A DNA stretch of 64,000 nt from Shewanella basaltis (lineage in GTDB: Bacteria; Pseudomonadota; Gammaproteobacteria; Enterobacterales; Shewanellaceae). The position numbers and the translations under genes are program-made. Shown one piece after another: positions 21,850-30,918 of the stretch (the first letter of the stretch is position 1; each line of letters opens with the position of its first letter). The stretch spans positions 34,358 through 98,357 of the forward strand of contig NZ_JAKILA010000020.1 in the NCBI RefSeq assembly GCF_023283885.1. Reading direction: 5' to 3'. A model generated the notes under the pieces. That model had not been told where the DNA came from. It ran no database searches and was given only the letters and a program-made list of their open reading frames with translations.

Positions 21850-23235
21850 ATGGATGCGGTTTTCCGCTCAGCAACCATGTCCACGATGAGTTCTGCTATG
21901 ACTCAACGCGGAAGTGTTCTCACTTCCGCAAATCTGGCTTCCATAACGCCTACTTCCACAACTCTCGCTGCAATAAATAGTCCCAATCAAGGTTCTACGC
22001 CTCGAATTGCCTTGACGCTGCCGGCTCAGTTAACAAGTAACCAGCAATCCACAGCCCATTTTAACCTACCAGTGCAAGCAACGGAGTTAACAGTTGCTGA
22101 GCAGGATGTGGTTGCAAGCCCGGTTACTTCTACTCAGACGGGCACCGCAAGCTACAGTTTAAAACGTGGTCCGCTATCAATTTCTGCGGTATTGCAACAA
22201 ACACCACCTTCGATTGCGACTAACGAGTCAAGCAGTGATACAAGTGGCTTAAATATTTCAACAAACAATGAGCACTCGCACATTGCTCCTTATTTATCAG
22301 AACAAAATCAAGCATCAGGATCAGGAGCTTCTGCAGCCGATGCATCTGCTCAGTCTGGTTCACCTATCGCACAACCTTTAACACCTGTTGAAGATACCTA
22401 CGATCCATTTGCAGCATTAGAGCGTGACCCTGTGTCTGGTACAGGCCAATCGATAACAGAGCAAACGGACCACAAAGACGCTGGGCAAAATGATGCAGAT
22501 GACGAGCAACAACAAGTAGATAAACAGATTGAGCAAAAACAGCAACAAATAGAGCTGGCTGAAGCTCAGCAAATTGCTGAATTAGCTAAGCGCGACATTG
22601 AAGTAAAAAACCACGAACAAGCGCATGCGGCTGTTGGCGGGAGTCTTGCACAAAGCCCACGTTATGAATATGAAAAAGGCCCAGATGGAAGGCGTTATGC
22701 CGTTGAAGGTGAAGTCAGTATTGATGTGTCGATTGTGTCTGGCGATCCCCAAGCAACTATCAATAAAATGCAGAAAGTGTATGCCGCGGCAATGGCGCCG
22801 GTACAACCTTCTATGGCTGATATCCGTGTTGCCGCTCAAGCGTTGCAAAATATTAATGAAGCCAAACAAGCCTTAACAGTACAACGTCAGCAGTCAATCA
22901 TTAGCACTGAAGATAATGAACAATTGATTGCCTTAGGTAACCTATTTCAAGACACAGATAGCAGCGACCCATTATCACCGTTTATGAAAGATCCATCAGC
23001 ATCTGAACACAATCAACTCGACGCCGCAGTGGTTACTGCTAGCCAATCGACACTGAGGGCAAACGATAGTGCAAATACGTCATTAAATGACACTAACCGC
23101 GCAGCGCTTAACTCAAACACTAGGTCATCTGTTAACCAAGATGAACGCCCTCCAATCCGTTACAACCCTTACCAAGCAACGCTTAATCGCAGTAGCAATC
23201 CGTCAGCGCTTCATGGAGTTGAGCTCTACGTGTAA
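21850..23235 (+). CDS. SprA-related putative metalloprotease (CJM1_0395-like family)
   Basis: This 461-residue protein has a long low-complexity N-terminal half (S, T, Q, A) and a Q-rich coiled segment near 215-245. A conserved block follows: RDIEVKNHEQAHAAVGG, then RYEYEKGPDGRRYAVEGEV. The HEQAH sequence is a zinc-metalloprotease-like HExxH. The family is annotated as putative metalloprotease; activity is unproven. Its tight coupling with the small upstream protein suggests a joint role. Confidence 0.8.
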   Translation: MDAVFRSATMSTMSSAMTQRGSVLTSANLASITPTSTTLAAINSPNQGSTPRIALTLPAQLTSNQQSTAHFNLPVQATELTVAEQDVVASPVTSTQTGTASYSLKRGPLSISAVLQQTPPSIATNESSSDTSGLNISTNNEHSHIAPYLSEQNQASGSGASAADASAQSGSPIAQPLTPVEDTYDPFAALERDPVSGTGQSITEQTDHKDAGQNDADDEQQQVDKQIEQKQQQIELAEAQQIAELAKRDIEVKNHEQAHAAVGGSLAQSPRYEYEKGPDGRRYAVEGEVSIDVSIVSGDPQATINKMQKVYAAAMAPVQPSMADIRVAAQALQNINEAKQALTVQRQQSIISTEDNEQLIALGNLFQDTDSSDPLSPFMKDPSASEHNQLDAAVVTASQSTLRANDSANTSLNDTNRAALNSNTRSSVNQDERPPIRYNPYQATLNRSSNPSALHGVELYV

Positions 23236-23244
23236 CAGAATTAA

Positions 23245-23707
23245 TACCATTGCGTGTTAGTAAGTGATCTCTTTGCGAGAATTTAAAAGGGCTTAAACAA
23301 GGCGAATGACTGAATGAATAGTTATTCTCTTTCGAAGTCATGCAACGCAGTGTAAGCCCTTTTAAAACTCGCCACAAAGGAATGCCCCAGTCGGTTTTGC
23401 TTTACGTTCTCGCTATTTGAAAGGGAACAACCATTACTACATAACCTGAGCTCGGGATAAGGGATAAACTTATGCTATTTAAAATCAACATGTTACCCCT
23501 TCTCACTTTCAAGCTTGTCATTTGTTCTGCTAACAAGGCGAATTGACGTGTCAATAGCTAGCCTATTGTAAGTCGATTCAACGCAGTGAGCAGGGCAAAG
23601 GACTGTTTGAAAGGCATTTATTATCCCGAGCTCAGGTTACATAGCGACGCCTTAATCAAAAACCGCTGGACGCATTCACAGTGGTCACTTATTAATGCGC
23701 AATGGTA
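23245..23707 (+). mobile_element. Family B miniature element, copy B1, interrupted by A3
   Basis: The ends are TACCATTGCGTGTTAGTAAG and, on the right, its near reverse complement (20 of 23 positions match by eye). Without the A3 insertion and one target repeat the element is 263 bp, against 264 bp for the intact copy at 41.3 kb. The stem GGGCTTA/TAAGCCC carries a 57-nt tip module at 23296-23352. There is no protein-coding content; short frames here are repeat artefacts. Confidence 0.8.
23438..23643 (+). mobile_element. Family A miniature element, copy A3, nested inside B1
   Basis: The 194-bp element spans 23444-23637 and is flanked by TACATA on each side (23438-23443, 23638-23643). Joining the flanks gives CTACATAGCGACG, which is what the uninterrupted family B copy at 41.3 kb contains (in reverse complement). 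It is almost identical to A1, so the insertion is probably recent. The tip module is at 23532-23588. Confidence 0.9.
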
Positions 23708-23775
23708 TAACACCTAAAACCACGAATTCTGCTTTCTACTCACAGTCATATTGGCGCTAATGCATTAATGCAGGG

Positions 23776-24669
23776 TTAGATAGGCAGTTTGTGTTGCTGC
23801 AAAATGAGATTTTCAAGTAATTTTGACGCAGGACCCTGTTGATCGCGATTGGGTACGACTAAATTTAAAATGGCTTTACGTTGTGAGCAACCTCGAAGTT
23901 GTAAGCGGGTTAATTGATTGCTGCTCAGCTCTTGCTGCACGATAAAGCTAGGTATCCAGCAAAAACCAATATTTTTAGCCAAAATGGCTTTTGCTTCATG
24001 GAAATTCGAAACCGTCCACCTTTGTTCAGCCTTTAGCCAGCCATAATCAGTTGTCGATTTAACCCCAGTATCTTTGATAACAATTTGTAGATGCTGAGCA
24101 AGTTGTTTGTCATCTTCAATATAGTCGAGTTGAGCTAGTGGGTGGTCTGGGTGACACACTAGTTCGAATACCGATTCACATAATGGTTCAGCAATATGTC
24201 CTTTAGGGGGCGTTGCACAAATGGCGATATCTACCTGGTTATTTAAAATGAGTTCATGAGTGCCTGTGATCACTGAGTCGAGAATCGTGACTCGAGTACC
24301 ACGGCTTTGAGGTAAAAATGAATTAAGGGCCTCAATAAGTGTATCAATTGGATAAATGATTTCACGTGCGATAGTTAAATTAGGCTCCCAACCTTGGCCT
24401 AAATTTGTCGCCAGTTGTTCAAGTTCATCTACAGACTGAGTCAGATGTCTTGAGCGGCGTAACAGTACTTCACCTTGTTCTGTAAGATAGGCTTTACGAC
24501 CTTTGACCTCTAATAAATTGATACCCAACTGGTGCTGTAATTTTGCCACAGCATGATTAAGCGATGATTGGCTTTTATTGAGCTGTTCAGCGGCTTGTGC
24601 ATAACCGCCAAAATCAACCACCGCTTGCACTATTCGCCATTGTTCTAGTGTTGATTTTGCTCGACTCAT
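23776..24669 (-). CDS. LysR-family transcriptional regulator
   Basis: This 297-residue protein has an N-terminal winged helix-turn-helix (residues about 8-66, FGGYAQAAEQLNKSQSSLNHAVAKLQ). A linker helix and a two-lobed effector-binding domain of periplasmic-binding-protein type follow. The target is unknown. It is on the same strand as the DUF3541-like gene upstream, but a terminator separates them, so it is probably transcribed alone. The gene that it would classically be divergent from is absent. Confidence 0.92.
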   Translation of the reverse strand: MSRAKSTLEQWRIVQAVVDFGGYAQAAEQLNKSQSSLNHAVAKLQHQLGINLLEVKGRKAYLTEQGEVLLRRSRHLTQSVDELEQLATNLGQGWEPNLTIAREIIYPIDTLIEALNSFLPQSRGTRVTILDSVITGTHELILNNQVDIAICATPPKGHIAEPLCESVFELVCHPDHPLAQLDYIEDDKQLAQHLQIVIKDTGVKSTTDYGWLKAEQRWTVSNFHEAKAILAKNIGFCWIPSFIVQQELSSNQLTRLQLRGCSQRKAILNLVVPNRDQQGPASKLLENLILQQHKLPI

Positions 24670-24712
24670 TGAGGCATCCTAGTGAAGTAATAGAATCCAT
24701 ATTTTGACATAT

Positions 24713-24744
24713 AAAAAAGGCAAATGCAGTGCATTTGCCTTTGA
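24713..24744 (-). terminator. Terminator of the ATP-grasp/DUF3541 cluster
   Basis: On the minus strand, stem AAGGCAAATGC/GCATTTGCCTT is followed by a run of six Ts. It closes the minus-strand transcript that ends with the DUF3541-like gene. Confidence 0.85.
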
Positions 24745-24815
24745 TTAACGCATTCTCTGTGGTTAACGTTTAACTAAATATTACAGTTTAATGCCGTTTG
24801 TCTTGTATTGATAAA

Positions 24816-25946
24816 TCATTGGCTACTCTTGTTAGCCGCAGTTGATTTAGGTGTAACAAGTTTTGGAAGGTAGCGTTTAGTGCTGGTAATGTCGTTTAAA
24901 TACGGCCCTTTATGTAATGTCTCTGGCCACTTGAGTAACATCATTGCTAACACATTTCGATGCTCACCAGAAGATAAGTGTGCTTCGCCTTTAGGTGATG
25001 GGATCATCTTAAGCTGTGGATGATAAGCGGCAATAACGTGTTTTTTGACTTTATCCACCACAGGGTTGTTGGCATTACCAGTGATTAAAAAACTGATCCC
25101 CACTTCGGTAATGATATCTTCTGTGGTGTCTTTTAAAATGCGATCAATATTGTTTTCAAAATAAGTCAAAATCCATTGGTATTCTTTTGCGTCAACGGGC
25201 TGTTGGTAGTATCCACTGGCTGCAAAAATAAAATGTGTCATGCCATATATTTTATTTTTGTATTGGCTTTTATCTAATTTAGCGTCCTCGCTATCAGGAT
25301 AGGTTTTGATGAATGCTTGTTTATATGCAGAGTAATAGTCGCCCACACCCATTTGTTTAGCCCAAAAAACATAATTTATTAGTTGTGCTGCCCAGGATTT
25401 AATCATCTTTTTGTCTGTTAATGCTGGTGCTAAATTGGCATTTTTAAGGGTGTTTATCATGACATCATGGCATGGCCCTTTAAAACCAAATTCATCAACA
25501 CGACTTGCGTAACGCAGTAAAATGTCAGTATAAAACATAAATTCAGGGTAGGGTGCAATGGCTGATTTGCGTGCGTTACCGCGTATACCAGGTTTAATTT
25601 TAGCCACTTCCTTTTGGGATTCGGCTTTGCTAAAACCGGGCTTGTCTAACTGACAATTATAATAAGCCTGTTGTTCAGCAATGGTTAATAAGTCTATCAA
25701 TGCTCCATTGGCATATTTATCTTCGCCGGTCATACGATATTGCCTAATGGCATAATGACCTTGCACTCTGGGTGGTAAGGAAAAAAGGTTGGATTCTAGG
25801 GTTGATTTAATCCCTTGATATACCTGATCTGCAGTCAAATTGTGCGAAAGCGTTTCAACAGACTCTTTGGCAAAGGCCACGCTACCGAATAAGCTCGCTG
25901 ACAGTAACAGATACGAGATTACATTACTCTTGCGGTGTTTCAGCAT
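24816..25946 (-). CDS. DUF3541-like periplasmic protein
   Basis: This 376-residue protein has an N-terminal signal peptide (NVISYLLLSASLFGSVAFA). The mature domain is all helical and of unknown function, and I recall it as DUF3541. There are Cys residues but no catalytic motif that I can see. I start it at the ATG at 25946, which has AGGAG eight bases upstream on the minus strand. An in-frame start at 26039 would bury that site and remove the signal peptide from the N-terminus. It overlaps the M3-like gene by 23 bases, so the two are coupled. Confidence 0.75.
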   Translation of the reverse strand: MLKHRKSNVISYLLLSASLFGSVAFAKESVETLSHNLTADQVYQGIKSTLESNLFSLPPRVQGHYAIRQYRMTGEDKYANGALIDLLTIAEQQAYYNCQLDKPGFSKAESQKEVAKIKPGIRGNARKSAIAPYPEFMFYTDILLRYASRVDEFGFKGPCHDVMINTLKNANLAPALTDKKMIKSWAAQLINYVFWAKQMGVGDYYSAYKQAFIKTYPDSEDAKLDKSQYKNKIYGMTHFIFAASGYYQQPVDAKEYQWILTYFENNIDRILKDTTEDIITEVGISFLITGNANNPVVDKVKKHVIAAYHPQLKMIPSPKGEAHLSSGEHRNVLAMMLLKWPETLHKGPYLNDITSTKRYLPKLVTPKSTAANKSSQ

Positions 25947-27684
25947 GGTTAAATCTCCTAATGAGTGAATATGGGTCAATGGGCGGGCCAATGAGTTGTT
26001 CAAGTTGGTTGTTAAATGATAATTGGGATTCATTAACAATTAATAAATCGAAAATATCTTGTGCAGAATAGGCAACGGGAGCCTGTGTCATAATCAGCTG
26101 TGCAATTGCCTGATGCCATAGTGGAAGATAAAGGCTAATTCCTTTATTAGCAATAGCTTGGTAGCTATATATTGCATCGGTGGCATGTGGCCAAGGTCGG
26201 CCAAAACTTTGCTCAAATGCAGCAGATAAATCCTTGTCAGCTTTCAACCAATCTTCATGAGTTAAACTGGCTGAGTATTGATAAAACATCAACGACGCTT
26301 TACTTCTAAACACATTCATTTGAGTTTGATACGCTTGCGTAAGCTGTTCGCGTTCAGACATTGGAGCAAATGGTTCTGATTGACTTAAAAAATGGCTTAG
26401 CCAGAGACTGGCTACCGCGTGACGTTGAAGATTTTGCGTTTTACGGTTAAGTAAATAAAATTGCCCACTTTGAGCCAACGAGACAATGGCATGGCTTAAT
26501 TCATTGATTAATTGCAGTTGCTGAGATTGCGTCGTTAATTGGTCAGGAAAGCTTAAAGCATATTGACCAAACTGATGGCCAATCACCGTTTGTTTAATGA
26601 GTTGTCCGTTTACCTTAAATGGCGAGGGTTGCTGTGTTTGTGGGTAAGTGTAAATCTCACCGAGTACACGCTGTTGATGCATTATTCTGATTATTTGAAC
26701 TTGAGTTTGACCCGCTTGTGCTGGTGGATGATGTTCAAGCCTATCGGGGGGGATGCTCTGAGCTATGATCCCAAACTCGGTTAACTTTGATAGCAGTAAG
26801 AGTAAATAATCGTGGGCTGAAATGGGTTTTATGGCTGAGGCTTTTTGAGTGTGAGATAACGCCTGAGCCATATTCCATGGCGCGACAGTCAGTTGTTTGG
26901 TTTGAGAGTCTAAAAACATGTTCAACATTGCTGGGCTGAGATCATAGGGAGCTAACATCAACTGGGCAGCATTTTGATAGCCCTGAGCTTGAGCCTGTTG
27001 CTGATTTAATTCATGTATAAAGGATATAGCAGACTGTATTTTTGATTTTGCTCGTGTTTGATAAGCAAACCATGCTTGTTTGCGACACTCTTCGTTTGGT
27101 TGAACAAGCAAATATTTAGCGATACGTATATCAATATTGGGTTGTTCTTGTTGGGTGTTGCTGCCTGAAGGAACGGTGATTTTGCATTGCTCGTCATTAA
27201 ACTGCATCGTTAATTGACGCTCTGCTAAAGCTTGAGTTACGGCAGCCTGTGCACTGTGCAGTTTAGATTTTGCGGTTAACTCCCACTGTGATTCTTGCAG
27301 GTGAATTAACTGCTCAGCGAGTGGCTGATAGGGCGTTGTTTGCAATGAATCGATAAGCTGTTTGGTTGTTTTGGCGTTGAGTAACTCATACAGTTCATCT
27401 GCTAAATGCAGTTGGCACCAGAGTAAACCTTGTTTACTGAGAGTATCGGTTGCAAAAGGCCGATAATATTGAACCCGATCGTTAATATTATTTAACGCGA
27501 GTGTTTGCAGTTCAAATTCTGTTGCTTTTTGATTGGCTGTTAGGGTGCTATCAGAGTCGAGCGCGGTTAAATCAAGTTGATATAACAGACACTGTTCAAC
27601 AAATAAGGCTAAAGGATTGGCCACAGCATGTGCTGTGGCCAATAAACTAAAACTTAGGATTACTAGAGAAATGCTTTTTAGCAT
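25924..27684 (-). CDS. Degenerate M3-type (oligopeptidase-like) periplasmic protein
   Basis: This 586-residue protein has a signal peptide (SISLVILSFSLLATAHA). Several parts recall M3 oligopeptidases: the RKQAWFAYQTRAK..GYQNAAQLML block, VLGEIYTY, the FGRPWPHATDAIYSYQAI segment and a C-terminal LIGPPIDPYSLIRRF. The zinc motif HEFGH is replaced by NELSH (residues 394-398), so metal binding at the first His is lost. It is probably a binding or scaffold protein. I prefer the ATG at 27684 to a TTG at 27702. The start overlaps the ATP-grasp gene by 38 bases. The family call is by eye. Confidence 0.7.
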   Translation of the reverse strand: MLKSISLVILSFSLLATAHAVANPLALFVEQCLLYQLDLTALDSDSTLTANQKATEFELQTLALNNINDRVQYYRPFATDTLSKQGLLWCQLHLADELYELLNAKTTKQLIDSLQTTPYQPLAEQLIHLQESQWELTAKSKLHSAQAAVTQALAERQLTMQFNDEQCKITVPSGSNTQQEQPNIDIRIAKYLLVQPNEECRKQAWFAYQTRAKSKIQSAISFIHELNQQQAQAQGYQNAAQLMLAPYDLSPAMLNMFLDSQTKQLTVAPWNMAQALSHTQKASAIKPISAHDYLLLLLSKLTEFGIIAQSIPPDRLEHHPPAQAGQTQVQIIRIMHQQRVLGEIYTYPQTQQPSPFKVNGQLIKQTVIGHQFGQYALSFPDQLTTQSQQLQLINELSHAIVSLAQSGQFYLLNRKTQNLQRHAVASLWLSHFLSQSEPFAPMSEREQLTQAYQTQMNVFRSKASLMFYQYSASLTHEDWLKADKDLSAAFEQSFGRPWPHATDAIYSYQAIANKGISLYLPLWHQAIAQLIMTQAPVAYSAQDIFDLLIVNESQLSFNNQLEQLIGPPIDPYSLIRRFNHAETPQE

Positions 27685-28603
27685 AGGCCACGCGTTCTTC
27701 AACTGACATCGCTGGACCTTTCATGGCTTCAACATGTTTCAGTCGTGGTAAAATGCCTCTACCGTTGGCAATTTGAATGGTCAAACCAGGACGAGCATTC
27801 AATTCAAGTAGTAGTGGTCCTTTGTTTTTATCCAGTACCATGTCGGTACCTAAATAACCTAACTCACACATTTCATAAGCACTTGATGCCGTATGCAATA
27901 ACGTTTCCCAATGCGGCACAGTGATATTAGACAGCGGGTAGTGGGTGTCTGGGTGTTTATCGACAGGCATGTCAAATTGTACAGCGTGTAAGCTCTTGCC
28001 TGTTGCAATATCTAACCCAACACCAACAGCGCCTTGGTGTAAGTTGGCTTTACCGTCAGAGGCGGCGGTCGATAAGCGTAACATTCCCATTACAGGGAAA
28101 CCTTTAAATACGATTAAACGAATGTCAGGTACGCCTTCGTAACTAAAGCCATCAAATACTGGATCAAACTCAATTAAGCCTTCAACAATTGCCACATCAG
28201 GCTTACCCCCCAGTGAAAATAAGCCACTGAGGATGTTCGACACGTGTCGGTAAATTTCACTGTGGGTCACTTCATGGCCATTGGGTTTGTAATAGCAGCC
28301 ATTGTTGACTTTAGTGATAACCAAAATCCCTTTACCACCAGAACCTTTTGCAGGTTTGATAACAAAACCAGTACGGTCACTGACCATGGCTGGGATCTCT
28401 TGTATTTTGTGTTGCTCATGAACAACACCAATTAGGTCAGGAACCGCAATGTTATTTGCAAGCGCAAGTTGTTTAGTGATCAACTTGTCATCAACGCGCT
28501 TATAAAATTTACGCTGATTATAGCGACCAATATAACTAATATTGCGCCTGTTCATATTCAGTACACCGCTACGGCTCAATTCCCAAGGCCAGGCGTACTT
28601 CAT
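27647..28603 (-). CDS. ATP-grasp alpha-L-glutamate ligase-like protein
   Basis: This 318-residue cytosolic protein is related to RimK. ATP-grasp features are FVIKPAKGSGGKGILVI (phosphate-binding loop), DIRLIVFKGFPVMGMLRLS and LLLELNARPGLTIQIANG with the metal-binding Glu and Asn. Relatives add glutamate or related amino acids to a carboxylate using ATP. The substrate is unknown. The start overlaps the previous stop by one base (TAATG), with GGAGAG upstream. It forms a unit with the inactive transglutaminase and the retropepsin-like protein. Confidence 0.88.
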   Translation of the reverse strand: MKYAWPWELSRSGVLNMNRRNISYIGRYNQRKFYKRVDDKLITKQLALANNIAVPDLIGVVHEQHKIQEIPAMVSDRTGFVIKPAKGSGGKGILVITKVNNGCYYKPNGHEVTHSEIYRHVSNILSGLFSLGGKPDVAIVEGLIEFDPVFDGFSYEGVPDIRLIVFKGFPVMGMLRLSTAASDGKANLHQGAVGVGLDIATGKSLHAVQFDMPVDKHPDTHYPLSNITVPHWETLLHTASSAYEMCELGYLGTDMVLDKNKGPLLLELNARPGLTIQIANGRGILPRLKHVEAMKGPAMSVEERVAYAKKHFSSNPKF

Positions 28604-30111
28604 TATTTCTCTCCAACTAATGGTTTAAAGCGTTTTAACTCAGTTAGACGGTAGCCTGTGTATTGGCCCATCACTAATACTAGGGCTAAAATCACTAAGT
28701 GGATCCCTAAAAAGTTAAACACCCAATGTTGTACTAAATCGTTATCCATAGCTAAGTAGGCAAGGGTTGCCACAAATAAACTGCCGCCACCGGCTACAAA
28801 TACTTTTTTAGGGCCTTCTTCTTCCCACAAAATAGACATACGTTCAATTGTCCATGCAAGAATAATCATCGGGAAGAATGTCACTGTTAAGCCTTCACTT
28901 AATCCCAATTTGAATGAAATCAGTGTAAACAAGCCAATGATAAAAATAACCACAATAATTACCGCGGATATTCGGGATATTAATAGCAAGTTGAGTGTTG
29001 ATAAGTACGAGCGGATCATTAAACCAAACGCAACAATCAATAAAAAGCCAATTAACCCAGTCAATAATGTGGTTTGGATAAAGGCTAGGGCGATTAACAC
29101 TGGCATAAAGGTACCAGATGTTTTAATCCCAACAATAACCCGTAAAAACACCACCACTAAAACCCCGATTGGGATGAGCAAAATGCCTTTAAACAAACTT
29201 TGCTCTTCAAGTGGTAATTGATAAAGCGAGAAATCCCACGCGTTATCATTCATCATCATGTCAATAGATGTGGCCAATGCTGAACGTGTGTCTTGCAGCA
29301 TAGAGAAGTTAACTTGAGAGTTAATACCGCCCATCACATCTAATACAGAATGACCTGAGTATTCCCATAACACTAAGGTGTTATCGCGGCCTTGTTTGTT
29401 GTTTGGTACGTCAAACAACACCCATTCGCCTTTGTTATACACCTGCACATAAGAAGCTAATTGTTGGCGACGACGTTGATCTTCAAGTTGTAAGCCGTTA
29501 ACGATGCGTGCTGGTACACCTTTTGAGTGCAGCATGTGCAAGAACAAATCAGTAGACGTGTTTGCCGACAATAACAATGCCATATTTTGGCTTTGCTCTG
29601 GGTCATTGATTAAATTCATCAATTGTTGAGCAAAAGACAGGTTAGTGGCACTGCGTCCCCACACTTCTTCGGTGATCTGTTCAGCAGCTGACTTCTCTGT
29701 TGCTGGCCATAGGTAAGTGTCTGGCGTTACAGGTTCTTCGGTTGCTTGAATCGATAACTTACCCGTAGGCACTAATGTGACTCGGTAATATAAGGCTTGT
29801 GGACCTGACGCTTCACGAATTGACCATACCGCACGGCGGTTTGCCACGTCGTTTGAAATGGTTAAACCGTAACCAGGTGATGTGGCGTTTTCAACTAACA
29901 CGTCAAACGCCGGATCATTGGGTAACGAGAAGTTGACTTCGGCGGGCTGATTGCTACCTACAAAGCTCACTTTGGCGTCTACAGCCCAACTTTGGACCTG
30001 CTCACCAGGCAAAAAAGGCACATTGTGCTCAATTCCACGATAGATACTCGTGCTGATGCCGATGATAAATAGCAGCGCAACAAAGATGTAAAACGGTTTA
30101 CGAGAATGCAT
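28603..30111 (-). CDS. Inactive transglutaminase fused to a seven-helix membrane domain
   Basis: This 502-residue protein starts with an N-terminal helix (residues 7-24), followed by a periplasmic region carrying a transglutaminase fold (about 150-260). The segment DLFLHMLHSKGVPARIVNG is the family signature, but the catalytic Cys position is Ser/Thr and the His position reads ASYVQVY, so the Cys-His pair is missing. The C-terminal half has about seven helices (about 300-490). In known genomes this protein accompanies a RimK-like ligase and a Zn/aspartyl-like protease, as here. It may bind or present peptide. Confidence 0.88.
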   Translation of the reverse strand: MHSRKPFYIFVALLFIIGISTSIYRGIEHNVPFLPGEQVQSWAVDAKVSFVGSNQPAEVNFSLPNDPAFDVLVENATSPGYGLTISNDVANRRAVWSIREASGPQALYYRVTLVPTGKLSIQATEEPVTPDTYLWPATEKSAAEQITEEVWGRSATNLSFAQQLMNLINDPEQSQNMALLLSANTSTDLFLHMLHSKGVPARIVNGLQLEDQRRRQQLASYVQVYNKGEWVLFDVPNNKQGRDNTLVLWEYSGHSVLDVMGGINSQVNFSMLQDTRSALATSIDMMMNDNAWDFSLYQLPLEEQSLFKGILLIPIGVLVVVFLRVIVGIKTSGTFMPVLIALAFIQTTLLTGLIGFLLIVAFGLMIRSYLSTLNLLLISRISAVIIVVIFIIGLFTLISFKLGLSEGLTVTFFPMIILAWTIERMSILWEEEGPKKVFVAGGGSLFVATLAYLAMDNDLVQHWVFNFLGIHLVILALVLVMGQYTGYRLTELKRFKPLVGEK

Positions 30112-30119
30112 TACTGATC

Positions 30120-30893
30120 CTATTTACTTAACGTGGTTATTTGGTCTTTTGCTTTACCGTGGATATAGATTTGGCCTACATCAACGACAGCAATATCTTT
30201 CATAAACTTGCGACCTAGCAACAATGGGTAGTCTAGGTGGCTGCGATCAACAAGGTTTAAGTCTGTTTCTGCTGAATATTTACCTATTTTTAAATGCGCA
30301 TGAATAACGGGACGACGATCATCTTCAGAATCCACGTCTTGTTTAATACGAACAAATTTTTCAACTTTTGATTCAAAGGTATTAGGCGGTTGGTCAATAC
30401 CATTGGTCATCACATCATAGCGAGCCCATTGTACGCCGTCGCGCTCAAATAATACGATATTTCGCGCATCTAAAGAAGATGACTCAGCGCCTGTGTCAAT
30501 ACGGGTAGCGAACTTGGCTTTCACTTCGTCAACATACACGCTTTCTACTTCGCCTAATAAAAACTTTTCACCGATTGTGGCTTCAGAGCATTGATCTGGA
30601 ATGGCAATGGGTCTAGCAACCGGTGGTGGTGGCACTACAATTGTTTTTGGGCGTTCAGCCATGGCTGTACTGACCTGAGTTTTTAATTTTCTCATCTCGT
30701 TTGAAAGTGCGTTTATTTCTTCACTTTGTTGTGAACAACGAGCATTAATCGCGTCAATAACAACGGTTTGTGATGTGAGCAAACTGCTATTCAACTCAGC
30801 GTTTGTTAGCGAAGGAGGCGTGGGTTTTTGTGTTGCTGTACAACCAGAAAGTAAGGCTGCAGTAATAGATAGAGCAAGTACCTGCTTTAACAT
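30120..30893 (-). CDS. Retropepsin-like (ATP-dependent zinc protease family) lipoprotein
   Basis: This 257-residue protein has a lipoprotein signal (LALSITAALLSGC) and a short coiled segment. The C-terminal domain contains FATRIDTGAESSSLDA and LLGRKFMKDIAVVDVG. DTGA is the aspartic-protease active-site motif of retropepsin-like proteins; the family is labelled ATP-dependent zinc protease. The lipobox puts it in the envelope. It lies 8 bases upstream of the transglutaminase gene. Together with the ligase it may trim or make a gamma-glutamyl product. Confidence 0.85.
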   Translation of the reverse strand: MLKQVLALSITAALLSGCTATQKPTPPSLTNAELNSSLLTSQTVVIDAINARCSQQSEEINALSNEMRKLKTQVSTAMAERPKTIVVPPPPVARPIAIPDQCSEATIGEKFLLGEVESVYVDEVKAKFATRIDTGAESSSLDARNIVLFERDGVQWARYDVMTNGIDQPPNTFESKVEKFVRIKQDVDSEDDRRPVIHAHLKIGKYSAETDLNLVDRSHLDYPLLLGRKFMKDIAVVDVGQIYIHGKAKDQITTLSK

Positions 30894-30918
30894 GTCAATT
30901 CCTGTTGAATAGTATTAG

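Noticed and set aside
23183..23377. Short minus-strand frame sharing a peptide with a plus-strand frame at 41359-41574
   Set aside because: Both frames lie in the two family B copies, so the shared peptide is just the repeat translated. Neither has a ribosome site.
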